Shown here in pieces: positions 47,230-57,973 of a stretch of 64,000 nt of DNA. Numbering within the stretch: position 1 is the first letter of the stretch; each line of letters opens with the position of its first letter. The translations under genes were made by a program, and so were the position numbers. The notes beneath the pieces are model-generated. The model saw only the letters and a list, made by a program, of their open reading frames with translations, searched no databases and was not told the origin of the DNA. Location: NCBI RefSeq assembly GCF_029839275.1, contig NZ_JAOCAH010000009.1, positions 124,001 to 188,000 on the forward strand, in the 5' to 3' direction. The stretch is from Pseudomonas sp. GD03944 (GTDB lineage: Bacteria; Pseudomonadota; Gammaproteobacteria; Pseudomonadales; Pseudomonadaceae).

Positions 47230-48915
47230 TCAGACCGAGGTCTCCGCATCCTGCTGGGTGAAGCTCTCCACCCGGTTGCGGCCGTTTTCCTTGGCGCGAT
47301 AGAGCATGCGGTCGGCGTGCTGCACCAGCTCACGCAGGGTCTCGCCGTCGTACCACTGGGCCACGCCCACGCTGACGGTCACGCTGATCTCGCCCTCGAT
47401 GGGCTTGGCCGCCATCAGCACCCGCACCTTCTCGGCGAAGCGGGTGGCGTCCTCGAGGTTGGTGTGGGGCATGAGGATGATGAATTCCTCCCCGCCCCAG
47501 CGGCACAGGCTGTCTGACTCGCGCAGGTGGCGGTGCAGGCGCTGCGCCACGTTGTGCAACACCGCGTCGCCGGTTTCGTGGCCGTGCTCGTCGTTGATCC
47601 ACTTGAAGCGGTCGATGTCGAGAAACGCCAGCGACAGCGCCAGCCCGTAGCGCTCGGCGCGCTTGATCTCGTGGGCGGCCACTTCCTCCAGTTTCGAGCG
47701 GTTCCACAGCCCGGTCAGGCGGTCGGTGCTCGCCAGCTTCTGCAGCTGCGCGTTGGTGTTCAGCAACTCCTGCTCGGCCAGGCTGCGGCGGTCCACCTCC
47801 AGGCGCAGGCGCTGGCTGAGGTGGGCGAAGCGCAGGGCGATGGCGCCCAGCAGCACCAGGGCCAGGGTCGCGGCCACCACGATCACGTAGAGCAGGTGGT
47901 TATCGGGGGTGGTCTTGCCGTGGTAGATGAAGCCGTCGAGCCTGATCGGCCCCTTGGCCATGCCCAGGTCGACGTAGTGGCGGGCGATGGTCTGCCAGCG
48001 CCCGGGGTTCATGTGTCCCAGCTGCACCAGCTCGGGCATGATCAGTTTCTTCAGCTCCTGGGCCTCGAAGCGCAGGTGCCCCAGGTCCTTGTTCGGCGCA
48101 TAGCGCTGGTGGATGAGCTGCACGGCTTCTTCGGTGTTTTCCAGGGCGTACTGCCAACCCTTGAGGCTGGCCTGGACGAACGCCTCGACCTGTTCCGGCC
48201 GCTGGCGCAGCAGGCCCTCGCGGGTGGTCAGCACGTCGTTGTAGAAGTTGACCCCGTATTCGCGCGGGTTGATCAGCCGGTAGGGCACCTGCTTCTGCTG
48301 CAGCCAGTAGGGCTCGTTGGAGATGTAGCCGTCGTAGGCGTCGGTGGTGCCGTCGACCAGGTCCTGGGGGTTGTAGCTGGTCTGGCGGATGTCCATCGCC
48401 GCCGGATTGATGCCTTCGCGCGCCAGGGTGATGCGCAGCTCGGCGCTTTCCGGCGCCGGCATCAGCATCACCCGTTTGCCGGCCAGGTCCAGCGGGGTGT
48501 AGATGCCGGAATCGGCCCGCACGATCCAGACGATGGGCGAACTCTGCATGATCGCGGCCAGGGCCACCACCGGCTTGCCCTGCATGCGCGCGATCACCAC
48601 GCCGCTGTTGGCGATGGCGAAATCGGCTTCGCCCGAGAGCATGGCGTCGATGGGTTTGCTGGCGCCCGGGCCGCCCTCGCGGATCTCCACCTCCAGCCCG
48701 GCGTCCCGGTAGAAGCCCTTTTCCAGGGCCATGTAGTAACCGGCGAACTGGAACTGGTGCAGCCAGCGCAGTTGCAGGCTGAGGTTTTCCAGGGCGTTGG
48801 CCTGACTGGTGCAGAACAGCGCGGCGAGGATCACGCCGAAGTGAATGCCGTATGAACCGATCGAAAACCTGGGGCGCAGGGTCGCGGAAGCGTGACGCGG
48901 GTGCGGAGCAGACAT
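47230..48915 (-). CDS. Diguanylate cyclase with NMT1/THI5-like periplasmic sensor
   Basis: The 561-residue protein has an N-terminal signal anchor, a periplasmic SsuA/THI5-like binding domain (LRWLHQFQFAGYYMALEKGF, then GEADFAIANSGVVIARMQGK), a second membrane helix (about residues 335-360) and a cytoplasmic GGDEF domain. The active-site motif is GGEEF and the inhibitory RxxD (RESD) lies five residues before it, so it should make c-di-GMP under product control. A transport-type ligand domain suggests sensing of a thiamin precursor- or sulfonate-like compound. Confidence 0.9.
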   Translation of the reverse strand: MSAPHPRHASATLRPRFSIGSYGIHFGVILAALFCTSQANALENLSLQLRWLHQFQFAGYYMALEKGFYRDAGLEVEIREGGPGASKPIDAMLSGEADFAIANSGVVIARMQGKPVVALAAIMQSSPIVWIVRADSGIYTPLDLAGKRVMLMPAPESAELRITLAREGINPAAMDIRQTSYNPQDLVDGTTDAYDGYISNEPYWLQQKQVPYRLINPREYGVNFYNDVLTTREGLLRQRPEQVEAFVQASLKGWQYALENTEEAVQLIHQRYAPNKDLGHLRFEAQELKKLIMPELVQLGHMNPGRWQTIARHYVDLGMAKGPIRLDGFIYHGKTTPDNHLLYVIVVAATLALVLLGAIALRFAHLSQRLRLEVDRRSLAEQELLNTNAQLQKLASTDRLTGLWNRSKLEEVAAHEIKRAERYGLALSLAFLDIDRFKWINDEHGHETGDAVLHNVAQRLHRHLRESDSLCRWGGEEFIILMPHTNLEDATRFAEKVRVLMAAKPIEGEISVTVSVGVAQWYDGETLRELVQHADRMLYRAKENGRNRVESFTQQDAETSV

Positions 48916-48987
48916 ATCAGCCTATGGCGATTTGCCAGTGTTTGCCTGCTAAGAACATGGACAGGGAATGCCACGCCGTCAAACCGC

Positions 48988-51225
48988 TCAGCCCGAGAGC
49001 AGACGAGCGGGTTTGATCGGCTCGCGGTGCTGCAGCAGGAAGGCTTGCAGCGCCTCCAGCGACAGGGGCTTGCTCAGCAGGTAGCCCTGGATGAAATCGC
49101 AGCCGTGCTTGCGCAGGAAGGCCAGTTGCTGCTCGTTTTCCACCCCTTCGGCCACCACCCGCAGGCGCAGGGTGTGGGCCATGCCGATGATGGCCTGGAT
49201 GATGTCCATGCCCTGGGTGGAGGTGGGGATGTCCTGGATGAACGAGCGGTCGATCTTCAGCGTGTCCAGCGGCAGGCGGCGCAGGTAGGCCAGGGAGGAA
49301 TAGCCGGTGCCGAAATCGTCGATGGACAGGCTCACTCCCAGCTCGCGGATCTGCTGCAGCAGGTCCACCGCCAGGTTGACGTTGCCCATCAGCGCGTTTT
49401 CGGTGACCTCCAGCTCCAGGCGTTGCGCCGGCACGCCATGGATCTCCAGCGCCTCGCCGACTTCGCGAGCCAGCGCCTCGCGGCTGAGGTTGAGGGCCGA
49501 GCAGTTCACCGCCACCTTCAGCTCCGGGTAGTTGCCGCCTGACAGCAGGTGCAGGTCCTGGCAGGCACGGTGCAGCACCCAGTTGTCCAGCTCGGCGATG
49601 AAACCGTTGGCCTCGGCGATGCCGATGAAGCGGTCCGGGGTCAGCAGGCCGTGCTCGGGGTGCTGCCAGCGCAGCAGGGCTTCGAGCTTGCTGAGCAGGC
49701 CGGTGTTGAGCTCGAGGATCGGCTGGTAGTAGAGCTGCAGGCCCATTTCCTGTTTCAGGGCGAGGCGCAGCTCTTCTTCCAGTTGCAGCTCGATACCCGC
49801 CTTGGCTTTGAGCTGGGCGTTGAAGAAGTGCGCGTTGTTGCGCCCGCTGCCCTTGGATTGGTACAGCGCCATGTCGGCGTGCTTGAGCAGTTCCTCGCTG
49901 GTGGTGCCGTCGTCCGGGAACAGGCTGATGCCGATGCTGGCGGTCATCACCATGCAGCGCCCGGCCAGGGAAATCGGGTCCTTGAGGTGCAGCATCATGC
50001 GCTGCGCCAGCTGCCGCGCTTCCTCCTTGCTGTGCAGGCTGGCCAGCAGGCAGAACTCGTCGCCGCCGAAGCGGGCGATCACGTCGTTTTCCCGCAGCGC
50101 GCCGCGCAGGCGCTCGGCGATCACCTTGAGCAGCTCGTCGCCGGCATCGTGGCCCAGGCTGTCGTTGATGCGCTTGAAGTGGTCGATGTCGATGAACATC
50201 ACCGCCAGCGGCTTGCCGCGCTGGGCGTGGTCGCGCAGGCGTTCGGCGAAGGCCTGGTTGAGGCCGCGGCGGTTGAGCAGGTTGGTCAGGGCATCGAAGT
50301 CGGCGATCTGCTGCAGCGAGGCCTTGGCATGGCCCAGTTGGCTGAGCAGGGCGTTGACCCGCATCAGGTCGCGTTCCTTGTGCTGCAGCTTGCGGTCGGC
50401 CCAGGCCGCGCCCAGGCTGCTGGCCACTGTCACCAGGGTGATGCCGGCCACCACCAGCGCCAGTTGCAGGCTGTTGTTGGCGCTCTGCAGCTGCAGTGGC
50501 GTGCCCTCGGGCACCACCAGCACCATCGACCACATGCCGGTGAAATGCATGGACGCCACCGCCAGGCCCATCACCAGGCTGGCGCCGTACTTCAGCCACT
50601 GGTGGGTCTGCTCGTCGCCCTGGCGGAAGTACAGCCCCAGCATCAGCGCGGCGAGGCTGGTAAGGATGGCGATGGCGATGGACAGGGCGAACAGCCCCGG
50701 CTGGTAGTAGAGGGTGGCGCTGGAGCGCATCGCGCCCATGCCGCTGTAGTGCATGGCGGCGATGCCCAGGCCGATCAGCACGGCGGCCAGCAGGCATTGC
50801 GTGGCGCGCAGCTCGCGCTGGCTGAGCATGCGCATGGTCAGCACGGCGGCCACCAGCACGATGAGCAGGGACAGCAGGGTCATCTGCAGGTCGTATTCGA
50901 TCGCCACCGGCGCCTTGAACGCCAGCATGGCAATGAAGTGCAGGGACCAGATGCCGCCCGCCAGGCACAGCGCACCGACCCCGCGCCAGCGCCGACGCCC
51001 GGCCTCGCTGTCGGCCTGGGTGGCGCGTTCCGCCATGTTCAGGGTAGCGAAGCTCGCACCGCACATGACCACGTAGGCCAGGGCCACCAGCCAGGGGTTG
51101 TGTGTGCAGTCCAGGAGTATCTGTCCGCTCTCCGGCATGGCGGAGGTGAAACGCAGGTTCAGCCAGTCCATAGCGTGCGTACTCGTATTTTCATCCAGGC
51201 CAGGGCCTGCCGACGTCATGGGCAT
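48988..51225 (-). CDS. MHYT-GGDEF-EAL c-di-GMP enzyme (MucR-like)
   Basis: The 745-residue membrane protein has an N-terminal MHYT sensor with the LHFIAM, MHYSGM and MHFTGM motifs (predicted copper/gas-binding), a GGDEF domain with intact FGGDEF preceded by RxxD (REND), and an EAL domain with KLEALLRW. It could both make and break c-di-GMP. The order matches P. aeruginosa MucR, which couples c-di-GMP to alginate synthesis, and NbdA; motif integrity favours MucR. The Met at 51171 (MDWLNLRF) is an equally good start. Confidence 0.9.
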   Translation of the reverse strand: MPMTSAGPGLDENTSTHAMDWLNLRFTSAMPESGQILLDCTHNPWLVALAYVVMCGASFATLNMAERATQADSEAGRRRWRGVGALCLAGGIWSLHFIAMLAFKAPVAIEYDLQMTLLSLLIVLVAAVLTMRMLSQRELRATQCLLAAVLIGLGIAAMHYSGMGAMRSSATLYYQPGLFALSIAIAILTSLAALMLGLYFRQGDEQTHQWLKYGASLVMGLAVASMHFTGMWSMVLVVPEGTPLQLQSANNSLQLALVVAGITLVTVASSLGAAWADRKLQHKERDLMRVNALLSQLGHAKASLQQIADFDALTNLLNRRGLNQAFAERLRDHAQRGKPLAVMFIDIDHFKRINDSLGHDAGDELLKVIAERLRGALRENDVIARFGGDEFCLLASLHSKEEARQLAQRMMLHLKDPISLAGRCMVMTASIGISLFPDDGTTSEELLKHADMALYQSKGSGRNNAHFFNAQLKAKAGIELQLEEELRLALKQEMGLQLYYQPILELNTGLLSKLEALLRWQHPEHGLLTPDRFIGIAEANGFIAELDNWVLHRACQDLHLLSGGNYPELKVAVNCSALNLSREALAREVGEALEIHGVPAQRLELEVTENALMGNVNLAVDLLQQIRELGVSLSIDDFGTGYSSLAYLRRLPLDTLKIDRSFIQDIPTSTQGMDIIQAIIGMAHTLRLRVVAEGVENEQQLAFLRKHGCDFIQGYLLSKPLSLEALQAFLLQHREPIKPARLLSG

Positions 51226-51328
51226 AGTGCCCAGTATAGTGAGCGTGCTCAGGGCGCAAGTCGGTGCCGGCCAGGCCGGGTAAACGATTGGCTATGTGGG
51301 TTATAGCCGGCCGGACTGAAAACGCCCA

Positions 51329-51358
51329 GTCGGCGGCGACCCGCAGGCCGCCGCCGAC
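51329..51358 (-). terminator. Hairpin after the tubulin-like gene
   Basis: On the minus strand GTCGGCGGCG pairs with CGCCGCCGAC around a ten-base loop directly behind the tubulin-like stop; only a short T run (TTTT) follows a few bases later. Confidence 0.55.
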
Positions 51359-51363
51359 CCCGG

Positions 51364-53535
51364 CTAGCGGCTGTAGTCGTTGAGCGAGATGACCCGGGTC
51401 TTGCCGATCCGGTGGCGGTAGATCTCGCGCAGGTACTTGATGGCTTTCTTCACGCTGTCGCGGGACAGGCGGATGTCGTTGATCGAGACGAACTTGTCCT
51501 GGTCGTGGATCAGCTCGCGGTACTTCTTCTCGTACATCGGCTTGATCGCGTACCAGTTGGTGTCGAGGATCTTCGCCGGGTTCTCGTACTCGTTGAGCAT
51601 GGCGTCGACCCGCGCTTCGTCGAAGTGCTCGGCGACGATGAAGTCGAGCACCGCCTGGTCCAGGCTCTCGTCGAAACGGTGCTGGTCGCGGGCGAAGCAG
51701 CGCTTGATGAAGGCCACGATCAGCGTCAGGAAGTCGTCCGACAGGCACGGGCTCTTGACGATCAGGGTGGTCAGCGACAGGTTGGCCGAGGCGCCGATGA
51801 CCAGCGCGTAGCGCTTGAGCGTGGTGTTGGGGAACAGGTTGTTGAGGTGGGTCTTGAGCCGGTTGAGGTCGATGTAGGACAGCTTGTAGTCCTTGGGCAG
51901 CGAGACGATCGACACCACCGAGGAGCAGTTCTTGAAGAAGTGCAGGTCGCTCAGCTCGCTGGCGTCGTAGCCGGACTTCTTGTACTGCTCCAGGGCCGCG
52001 CGGTAGCGCTTGGATTCCACCGGCAGCAGGCTGATGCCTTCGATGGCCTGGGTCACCTTGTTGAAGTGCGGCAGGTCGATGGAGCGGAAGAACAGGTCGT
52101 CGATGTTCAGCCGCGGCGGCTCCTTGTCCAGCACCCGGAATTTCTCGGCGTTGGCGGCGGCGTGTTCCGGCACTACCGACTCGGCGTAGGCCACGGCCAC
52201 CGGCCCGGCCAGGCTCATGAACAGGTCGTTGGCGTCCAGGCGGATGGTTTCGCCGATGTCGATGCCGGCGCGGCGGAAGTAGTTCTGGTCGTAGTCGGTG
52301 GTCACCGCCTGGGCGGTGAGGATGTTGAAGATCTGCTGCGAGATGTACTGGTTGGCGTGGCGCTCCATGGCGTTCACGTCGATGTTCTGGATGTTGCCGT
52401 CGTCGCTCTCTTCGGCGTAGCGCATGATGTCGTTGGAGATCAGCATCATGGCGTTCCACGGGCGGATGCGGCGCATCACGCTCTCGTCGCTGTTCTCCTC
52501 GTTGTCGAAGTTGTAGGAGAAGTCCCACTCCTCGGCGAGGTACTTGCACAGCAGGCGGCCGGCGTTGATGTGCAGGGCCTCGGACATCTCGCTGCGCTGG
52601 TCGGAGATGTTCGGCAGGATGCAGATGCCGCTGGTGAAGATCGGCTCGAACACGAAGCTGTGGTCGCGGTTCTCGCCGCTGTCCTTGATGTGCTTGCTGT
52701 CGAAGGTCTTGCTCATGTACGCGTACTGCTGGGCCAGGCCGAATTCGGAGGCCATGCCCGAGCCGGTGCCGCCGCCGGCGCTGAAGATGTAGAAGTACAG
52801 GCGCGACTGGTTGGCCTTGATCCCGCAGGAATCGATCAGGTAGCTGTGGATGAACTTCCAGTCGGCGTTGGAGAAGCGCTGGGTGTCCTTGTTGAGGATG
52901 ATCTTGGCCAGGTACTGGCCGAGGATCGGCGCGTTGCCGGCGCCGCCCGCGTGGACCTCGGACAGGTCCATGATCTTCATCTTGTTGTAGTCGCTGAGAA
53001 AGCCGCTGGTCTCACCCTTGCACGAGAAACGGATACGGCCTTCGATGTCCTTGTCCAGGTCGCCGAGCATCACCAGCGGCTCGATCAGGAACACCGGTTT
53101 GGCGCCCTTACTCGGCGCGCGCAGCAGGTTGCTGCGAATCCAGCGGGTGGGGCGGAAGTCCTGTTCGGTGGTGGCGTTCTCTTCGCTGTGGAATTCGTTG
53201 AGGTAGAACTGCCGTGCGTTGTAGACCAGCGAGGCGACGTCCAGGGCGATGTTCGAGCCGCAGCGCCCGAGGCCGATCAGGCACACCGAGGGGAAGTGCT
53301 GGACGCGGCGCAGTTCGGCGTCATCATCGGGGCTGGCCAGGGGAAACACCAGGCTGCGCAGGCCATCGAGGTTATCGAGGATGCGGTCGATGTCGCGCTC
53401 GGTGAAGTACAGGTATTGCTCACCGCTTTCGTCGAGTTTTCTCGGCATGGCCGGGGGCGGTAGGAGCGTGTCGGCCAACCCCGCCAGGGTGGCTTCGGGA
53501 ACAGCAGCGGAAACAACGTCTTTTTTAGTTTTCAT
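51364..53535 (-). CDS. Tubulin/FtsZ-superfamily GTPase-like protein
   Basis: From the ATG at 53535 this 723-residue protein has the tubulin-superfamily nucleotide loops in order: an N-terminal GLGRCGSN loop (88-95), an AGGAGNAP loop resembling T3 (197-204), the tubulin signature GGGTGSG (254-260), and IRLDANDL (431-438), which matches the T7 catalytic loop with Asp434 and Asp437. An ISNDI segment (366-370) recalls the FtsZ guanine-contacting helix. About 280 residues follow the GTPase core. It is not FtsZ itself, being far longer. Filament formation is predicted, not shown. It lies between opgH and a c-di-GMP gene. Confidence 0.75.
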   Translation of the reverse strand: MKTKKDVVSAAVPEATLAGLADTLLPPPAMPRKLDESGEQYLYFTERDIDRILDNLDGLRSLVFPLASPDDDAELRRVQHFPSVCLIGLGRCGSNIALDVASLVYNARQFYLNEFHSEENATTEQDFRPTRWIRSNLLRAPSKGAKPVFLIEPLVMLGDLDKDIEGRIRFSCKGETSGFLSDYNKMKIMDLSEVHAGGAGNAPILGQYLAKIILNKDTQRFSNADWKFIHSYLIDSCGIKANQSRLYFYIFSAGGGTGSGMASEFGLAQQYAYMSKTFDSKHIKDSGENRDHSFVFEPIFTSGICILPNISDQRSEMSEALHINAGRLLCKYLAEEWDFSYNFDNEENSDESVMRRIRPWNAMMLISNDIMRYAEESDDGNIQNIDVNAMERHANQYISQQIFNILTAQAVTTDYDQNYFRRAGIDIGETIRLDANDLFMSLAGPVAVAYAESVVPEHAAANAEKFRVLDKEPPRLNIDDLFFRSIDLPHFNKVTQAIEGISLLPVESKRYRAALEQYKKSGYDASELSDLHFFKNCSSVVSIVSLPKDYKLSYIDLNRLKTHLNNLFPNTTLKRYALVIGASANLSLTTLIVKSPCLSDDFLTLIVAFIKRCFARDQHRFDESLDQAVLDFIVAEHFDEARVDAMLNEYENPAKILDTNWYAIKPMYEKKYRELIHDQDKFVSINDIRLSRDSVKKAIKYLREIYRHRIGKTRVISLNDYSR

Positions 53536-53696
53536 CGTCGACAATCCGGGCTTTAAAGAGGGGAGGCATATGGCCATACCGCATGGAGCAGCGCTGTTTT
53601 TAGCATAGAAATGCAGCGAACGTGCTGTCTCTCGGCGGGCATGTCGTACCGTCGATCGACCGCATCTGAAAACGACGCAGGGCGGGGAAGGGGAGG

Positions 53697-53728
53697 CTCG
53701 GGGCGCGCAGGTCGGTGCGCGCCCCGAG
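53697..53728 (-). terminator. Strong hairpin after opgH
   Basis: CTCGGGGCGCGCA and its perfect 13-base inverted partner lie just beyond the opgH stop on the minus strand. No T run follows, so it may act as an RNA-stabilising structure as much as a terminator. Confidence 0.6.
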
Positions 53729-53735
53729 TGGGCCG

Positions 53736-56324
53736 TCAGCCGGCGAGGGGGTGACGCGGGGCGGCGGGCGCCAGGGTTTTCAGGTCATGCACCGGCACGG
53801 CGGCGGCCGCGGTTTCCAGCGGCTTGGCGTGCAGGCCCCAGAGCGGGTGTTGCGCCGGTTGCTGCCACAGTTGGCGGTGCAGGCGGGTGAGCATCACCGG
53901 GTCGCTCAGCAGGGTCAGCCTGGTGGTGGCGTCGAGCTTGTCCGGCCCGGTCTTCAGGGCGTGCTCCACCAGGCGCTGGCGCGCCTGCTCCAGCAGCGGC
54001 GCATGGCCATGGCGGGCCGTGGCCATGGCGCAGGCCAGGGCATTGGGGTAGGGGCTCAGCACCGCCTGGACGAAGCCGTTTTCCAGGGCGTTCTCGCGGT
54101 TCTCCCGGGCATAGGCGTAGGTCGAGACCAGTTCCTGGGGCGGCTGGTATTCCTCGGGGATCAGGAACAGCCCGCTGTCGCGGCTGCGCAGACCCAGGCT
54201 CAGCCGGCTGGAAATCACCGACACCGGGATAACCAGCATCAGCGACACCACGATCGGCGCCAGCCACCACAGGAAGTTCGGGTCGAGCCAGGCCACGCCC
54301 GCGGCCCAGCCGAGGCCGAGCAAACTCTGCCAGCCGTGGCGGCGGGTCGCGTCGCCCCAGGTGGTGAGGCCGTTGTCGCGTTGCGGTGAATTCCACTTCA
54401 CCGACCAGCCGAGGAATGCCGCCGTCACGAACTGGGTGTGGAACAGCATGCGCACCGGCGCCAGCAGCACCGAGAACACCATCTCCAGCAGCATGCTCAG
54501 GGTGACCTTGAACGCACCGCCGAATTCGCGGGCGCCTTTCAGCCAGATCAGCACGATGCTCAGCAGCTTGGGCAGGAACAGCAGCGTCAGGGTGGTGGAG
54601 AACAACGCGATGGCCTTCTCCGGGTTCCACTGCGGCCACACCGGGAACAGCTGCCCCGGCACCAGGAAGTACTGCGGCTCCATCAGCGTGTGCACCGCCA
54701 GCAGGGCAGTGGACAGCACCAGGAACAGGAACCACAGCGGCGCCGATAGGTAGGACATCACCCCGGTGAGGAACACCGCGCGGTGCACCGGGTGCATGCC
54801 CTTGACCAGGAACAGGCGGAAGTTCATCAGGTTGCCATGGCACCAGCGGCGGTCGCGCTGCAGTTCGTCGATCAGGTTCGGCGGCAGTTCTTCGTAGCTG
54901 CCCGGCAGGTCGTAGGCGATCCACACGCCCCAGCCGGCCCGGCGCATCAGCGAGGCCTCGACGAAGTCGTGGGACAGGATCGCCCCGGCGAATGCCCCCT
55001 TGCCCGGCAACGGCGCCAGGGCGCAGTGGTCGATGAAGGGCTGCATGCGGATGATCGCGTTGTGCCCCCAATAGTGCGATTCGCCGAGCTGCCAGAAGTG
55101 CAGGCCGGCGGTGAACAGCGGGCCGTAGGCGCGGGTGGCGAACTGCTGCAGGCGGGCGTAGAGGGTGTTCATGCCGACCGCCACCGGGGCGGTCTGGATG
55201 ATCCCGGCCTGGGGGTTCTGCTCCATCAGCCGCACCAGGCTGGCCAGGCTGTGGCCGCTCATCACGCTGTCGGCATCGAGCACCACCATGTAGCGGTAGT
55301 CGCTGCCCCAGCGGCGGCAGAAGTCGTCGATATTGCCGCTCTTGCGCTTCACCCGGCGCCGACGGCGGCGGTAGAAGATGCGGCCGAAGCCCTGGGTCTC
55401 GCGGCACAGCTCCAGCCAGGCGCGTTGTTCGGCCACGGCAATGTCGGCATCGCCGGTGTCGCTCAGCACGAAGAAGTCGAAGTGCTCCAGCTCGCCCTTG
55501 GCCGCCAGCGACTCGTAGGTGGCGCGCAGGCCGGCGAACACCCGGGGCACGTCTTCGTTGCAGATCGGCATGATGATCGCGGTGCGCGCCTCGGCGGGGA
55601 TCGGCGCATCACCCGCGCTGCGCCCGGAAATGCCGTAGCGGTCGTAGCCGCGGCGCAGCTCCCAGAAGCCCATCAGGGCGGTCCAGAAGCCGGCCGAGAC
55701 CCAGCAGAACAGAATCGAGAACAGCACCAGGATGCTGCCCTGCACCAGGTAGGGCAGGACCTGGGTCAGGCTCTGTTCCCAGCTCTGCTGGGTGACTTCC
55801 TGCAGCTTGATCAGCGACCAGCCCTGGTAGGGCAGGATGCTGTTCATGTACCAGGTGGCGACGCTGGTCTGGCCGAGCATGAGGATCAGCAGCACCATGC
55901 GCCGCCAGGAGCCGACCTGGCGCCAGCGGGCTGGCTCCAGTTGTCGGCGGGGCGGGGCCGGGCGGTTCTTGCGACCGGTCAGGCGGCGCCAGACGCGCAC
56001 CAGGATGTTGGTGCGCCACGGCTCGGGAATCATCCGGGTGCGGCGCACCGGCGGGGCCGCAGCGAGCACCGTGCGGCCCTCGCTGTCGGTGCCCAGCAGG
56101 CCGCTGTCTGCCACCTCGGGCCCGGCGCCCAGCGCCAGGCGGCGGGCGATGGAGGCATCCAGCGCATCGTCCGCCGTGCCCGCCTGTTGGCCGGCCAGGC
56201 GCCGGTGCAACTCGATGAAATCCGTCTCCTGCGCCAGGACCTCGGCGTCGTCAGGTGGGAGATCCAGGCTGGCGAGGTAGTCGCTGGGCCGGCCGGAGCG
56301 AGTCGGCGTGGTGTGGCTGTTCAT
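53736..56324 (-). CDS. opgH: Osmoregulated periplasmic glucan glucosyltransferase OpgH
   Basis: OpgH polymerises UDP-glucose into the linear beta-1,2 backbone of periplasmic glucans and exports it. The 862-residue inner-membrane GT2 enzyme has a long cytoplasmic N-terminus, membrane helices flanking the catalytic domain, [11 protein letters not shown], the acceptor site and [11 protein letters not shown] (QxxRW). Its ATG overlaps the opgG stop by four bases. Some OpgH proteins also moonlight as nutrient-dependent division inhibitors that bind FtsZ, which is notable beside a tubulin-like gene. Confidence 0.97.
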   Translation of the reverse strand: MNSHTTPTRSGRPSDYLASLDLPPDDAEVLAQETDFIELHRRLAGQQAGTADDALDASIARRLALGAGPEVADSGLLGTDSEGRTVLAAAPPVRRTRMIPEPWRTNILVRVWRRLTGRKNRPAPPRRQLEPARWRQVGSWRRMVLLILMLGQTSVATWYMNSILPYQGWSLIKLQEVTQQSWEQSLTQVLPYLVQGSILVLFSILFCWVSAGFWTALMGFWELRRGYDRYGISGRSAGDAPIPAEARTAIIMPICNEDVPRVFAGLRATYESLAAKGELEHFDFFVLSDTGDADIAVAEQRAWLELCRETQGFGRIFYRRRRRRVKRKSGNIDDFCRRWGSDYRYMVVLDADSVMSGHSLASLVRLMEQNPQAGIIQTAPVAVGMNTLYARLQQFATRAYGPLFTAGLHFWQLGESHYWGHNAIIRMQPFIDHCALAPLPGKGAFAGAILSHDFVEASLMRRAGWGVWIAYDLPGSYEELPPNLIDELQRDRRWCHGNLMNFRLFLVKGMHPVHRAVFLTGVMSYLSAPLWFLFLVLSTALLAVHTLMEPQYFLVPGQLFPVWPQWNPEKAIALFSTTLTLLFLPKLLSIVLIWLKGAREFGGAFKVTLSMLLEMVFSVLLAPVRMLFHTQFVTAAFLGWSVKWNSPQRDNGLTTWGDATRRHGWQSLLGLGWAAGVAWLDPNFLWWLAPIVVSLMLVIPVSVISSRLSLGLRSRDSGLFLIPEEYQPPQELVSTYAYARENRENALENGFVQAVLSPYPNALACAMATARHGHAPLLEQARQRLVEHALKTGPDKLDATTRLTLLSDPVMLTRLHRQLWQQPAQHPLWGLHAKPLETAAAAVPVHDLKTLAPAAPRHPLAG

Positions 56325-57907
56325 GGCGGGGTGACCGTGTTGGCGGGGAGCTGGTAGCTCCAGGTTTCACTGATCGCGTGGTTGTCCTTGCTCAGTGCCG
56401 CGCGCAGTTCGACCGGCTGCTTGGGGTCCTTGACCTTGAACCGCAGGGTCACGCGCCAGCCCTTGGTGGCCGTGTTGTAGCGCAGGCTGTTTTCCATGAG
56501 TTCGGCGTTGTCGCTGGTGCTGACCTGGGTCTGCAGCGGCGTGTCGCCCGGCAGCTTGGCCAGGGCCGGCCCTTCGAAATCCACCAGCAGGGTGATGCTG
56601 TCGTCCACCTGGCGGATCAGGTTGGCCTGCTTGTCTTCACCGGCCGAGCGCAGGGTCTGGGCGACCCAGGCGTTTTCCGGTTCGTGCAGTGCGGGTTCAT
56701 CCATCGTCCAGTGCATGCGGTAGGCGATTTCCAGCGGCTCGCCCTGCTTGGGCCGTTCCTTGGGCGACCAGAAGGCCACGATGTTGTCGTTGGTCTCGTC
56801 CGGGGTGGGGATTTCCACCAGCTCCACCTGGCCTTCGCCCCAATCGCCCTTGGGCTCGATCCAGGCACTGGGGCGCAGGTCGTAGCGGTCGTCGAGGTCT
56901 TCGTAGCGGGAGAATTCGCGACCGCGCTGCAACAGGCCGAAACCGCGCGGGTTGTTCACCTGCCAGGTGCTCACGGCGAGGTGGCGCGGGTTGTTCAGCG
57001 GGCGCCAGATCCACTCGCCGTCGGCGGTGTGGATGGCCAGGCCATTGGAGTCATGCAGGGCCGGGCGGAAGCTGTTTTCCTGCGGCGGGTGGCGCGGGTC
57101 GAAGAGGAACATGCTGGTCAGCGGGGCGACACCGACCTTGCTGACGTTGTCGCGGAAGAACACCTTGGACTGCACATCGACCACCGCATCGGCGCCGGGG
57201 CGCAGCACGAAGCGGTAGGCGCCGGTGGCGCGGGGCGAATCGAGCAGGGCGAAGATCACCAGGTGGCGGTCTTCGGGCTTGGGCCGTTCGATCCAGAACT
57301 CGCGGAAATAGGGGAATTCCTCACCGCTGGGCAGCGCGGTATCCAGCGCCAGGCCACGGGCGGAGAGGCCGTAGATCTGGTCCTTGCCGATCACCCGGAA
57401 ATAGCTGGCGCCGAGCACGCTCATGATCTCGTCCTGCTTGTCCTTGCGGTTGATCGGGTACATCACCCGAAAGCCGGCGTAGCCCAGGTTGCGGGTAGCC
57501 TGCTCGTCGAACGTCATGTCGCCGAAATCGAAACGCGAGGGGTCGTACTTGATTTCCTTGACCGTGGTGGCGGTGACTTCGTTGATCTTCACCGGGGTGT
57601 TGAAGTGCATGCCCTGGTGGTAGAAGCCCAGCTTGAAGGGCGTATCCCGGTCGCTCCAGTGGAACTTCTCCGGTCGCGGCTGGATTTTCTGGTAGTCGGC
57701 GAACTGCAGCTCACTGAATTCCGGCGGCAGGTTGCTGGTGGGGGCGCTGTAGGTCTCTTCCCCGAGCGCCTTGGCCTTGGCCGCTACATCGTCCAGCGAA
57801 AAGGCCTGAGCCTGCACGGCGGCCAGTAGTGAAGCGCTGCCCAGCACGCCAAGCAGAACCGAGCGGACACGGGTGGACTCCACCGCTTTGACAGTACGTA
57901 GAAACAC
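56321..57907 (-). CDS. opgG: Glucan biosynthesis protein OpgG
   Basis: OpgG acts in the periplasm in branching and completing osmoregulated glucans. The 528-residue product begins at GTG (57907) after a strong AGGAGG, with a signal peptide ending [11 protein letters not shown]. Motifs include [16 protein letters not shown] and [14 protein letters not shown]. It overlaps opgH by four bases, the conserved opgGH operon. Confidence 0.96.
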   Translation of the reverse strand: MFLRTVKAVESTRVRSVLLGVLGSASLLAAVQAQAFSLDDVAAKAKALGEETYSAPTSNLPPEFSELQFADYQKIQPRPEKFHWSDRDTPFKLGFYHQGMHFNTPVKINEVTATTVKEIKYDPSRFDFGDMTFDEQATRNLGYAGFRVMYPINRKDKQDEIMSVLGASYFRVIGKDQIYGLSARGLALDTALPSGEEFPYFREFWIERPKPEDRHLVIFALLDSPRATGAYRFVLRPGADAVVDVQSKVFFRDNVSKVGVAPLTSMFLFDPRHPPQENSFRPALHDSNGLAIHTADGEWIWRPLNNPRHLAVSTWQVNNPRGFGLLQRGREFSRYEDLDDRYDLRPSAWIEPKGDWGEGQVELVEIPTPDETNDNIVAFWSPKERPKQGEPLEIAYRMHWTMDEPALHEPENAWVAQTLRSAGEDKQANLIRQVDDSITLLVDFEGPALAKLPGDTPLQTQVSTSDNAELMENSLRYNTATKGWRVTLRFKVKDPKQPVELRAALSKDNHAISETWSYQLPANTVTPP

Positions 57908-57930
57908 GGATCCTCCTGGACGAAATCCTG

Positions 57931-57958
57931 AAAAAAGAAGCGCCCGGTTTGCCCGGGC
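57931..57958 (-). terminator. Terminator between the acyltransferase gene and opgG
   Basis: On the minus strand GCCCGG pairs with CCGGGC and is followed by a T-rich TTCTTTTTT run. The acyltransferase transcript probably ends here, so opgGH would need its own promoter or read-through. Confidence 0.7.
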
Positions 57959-57973
57959 CCTGTTTTCCGACCC

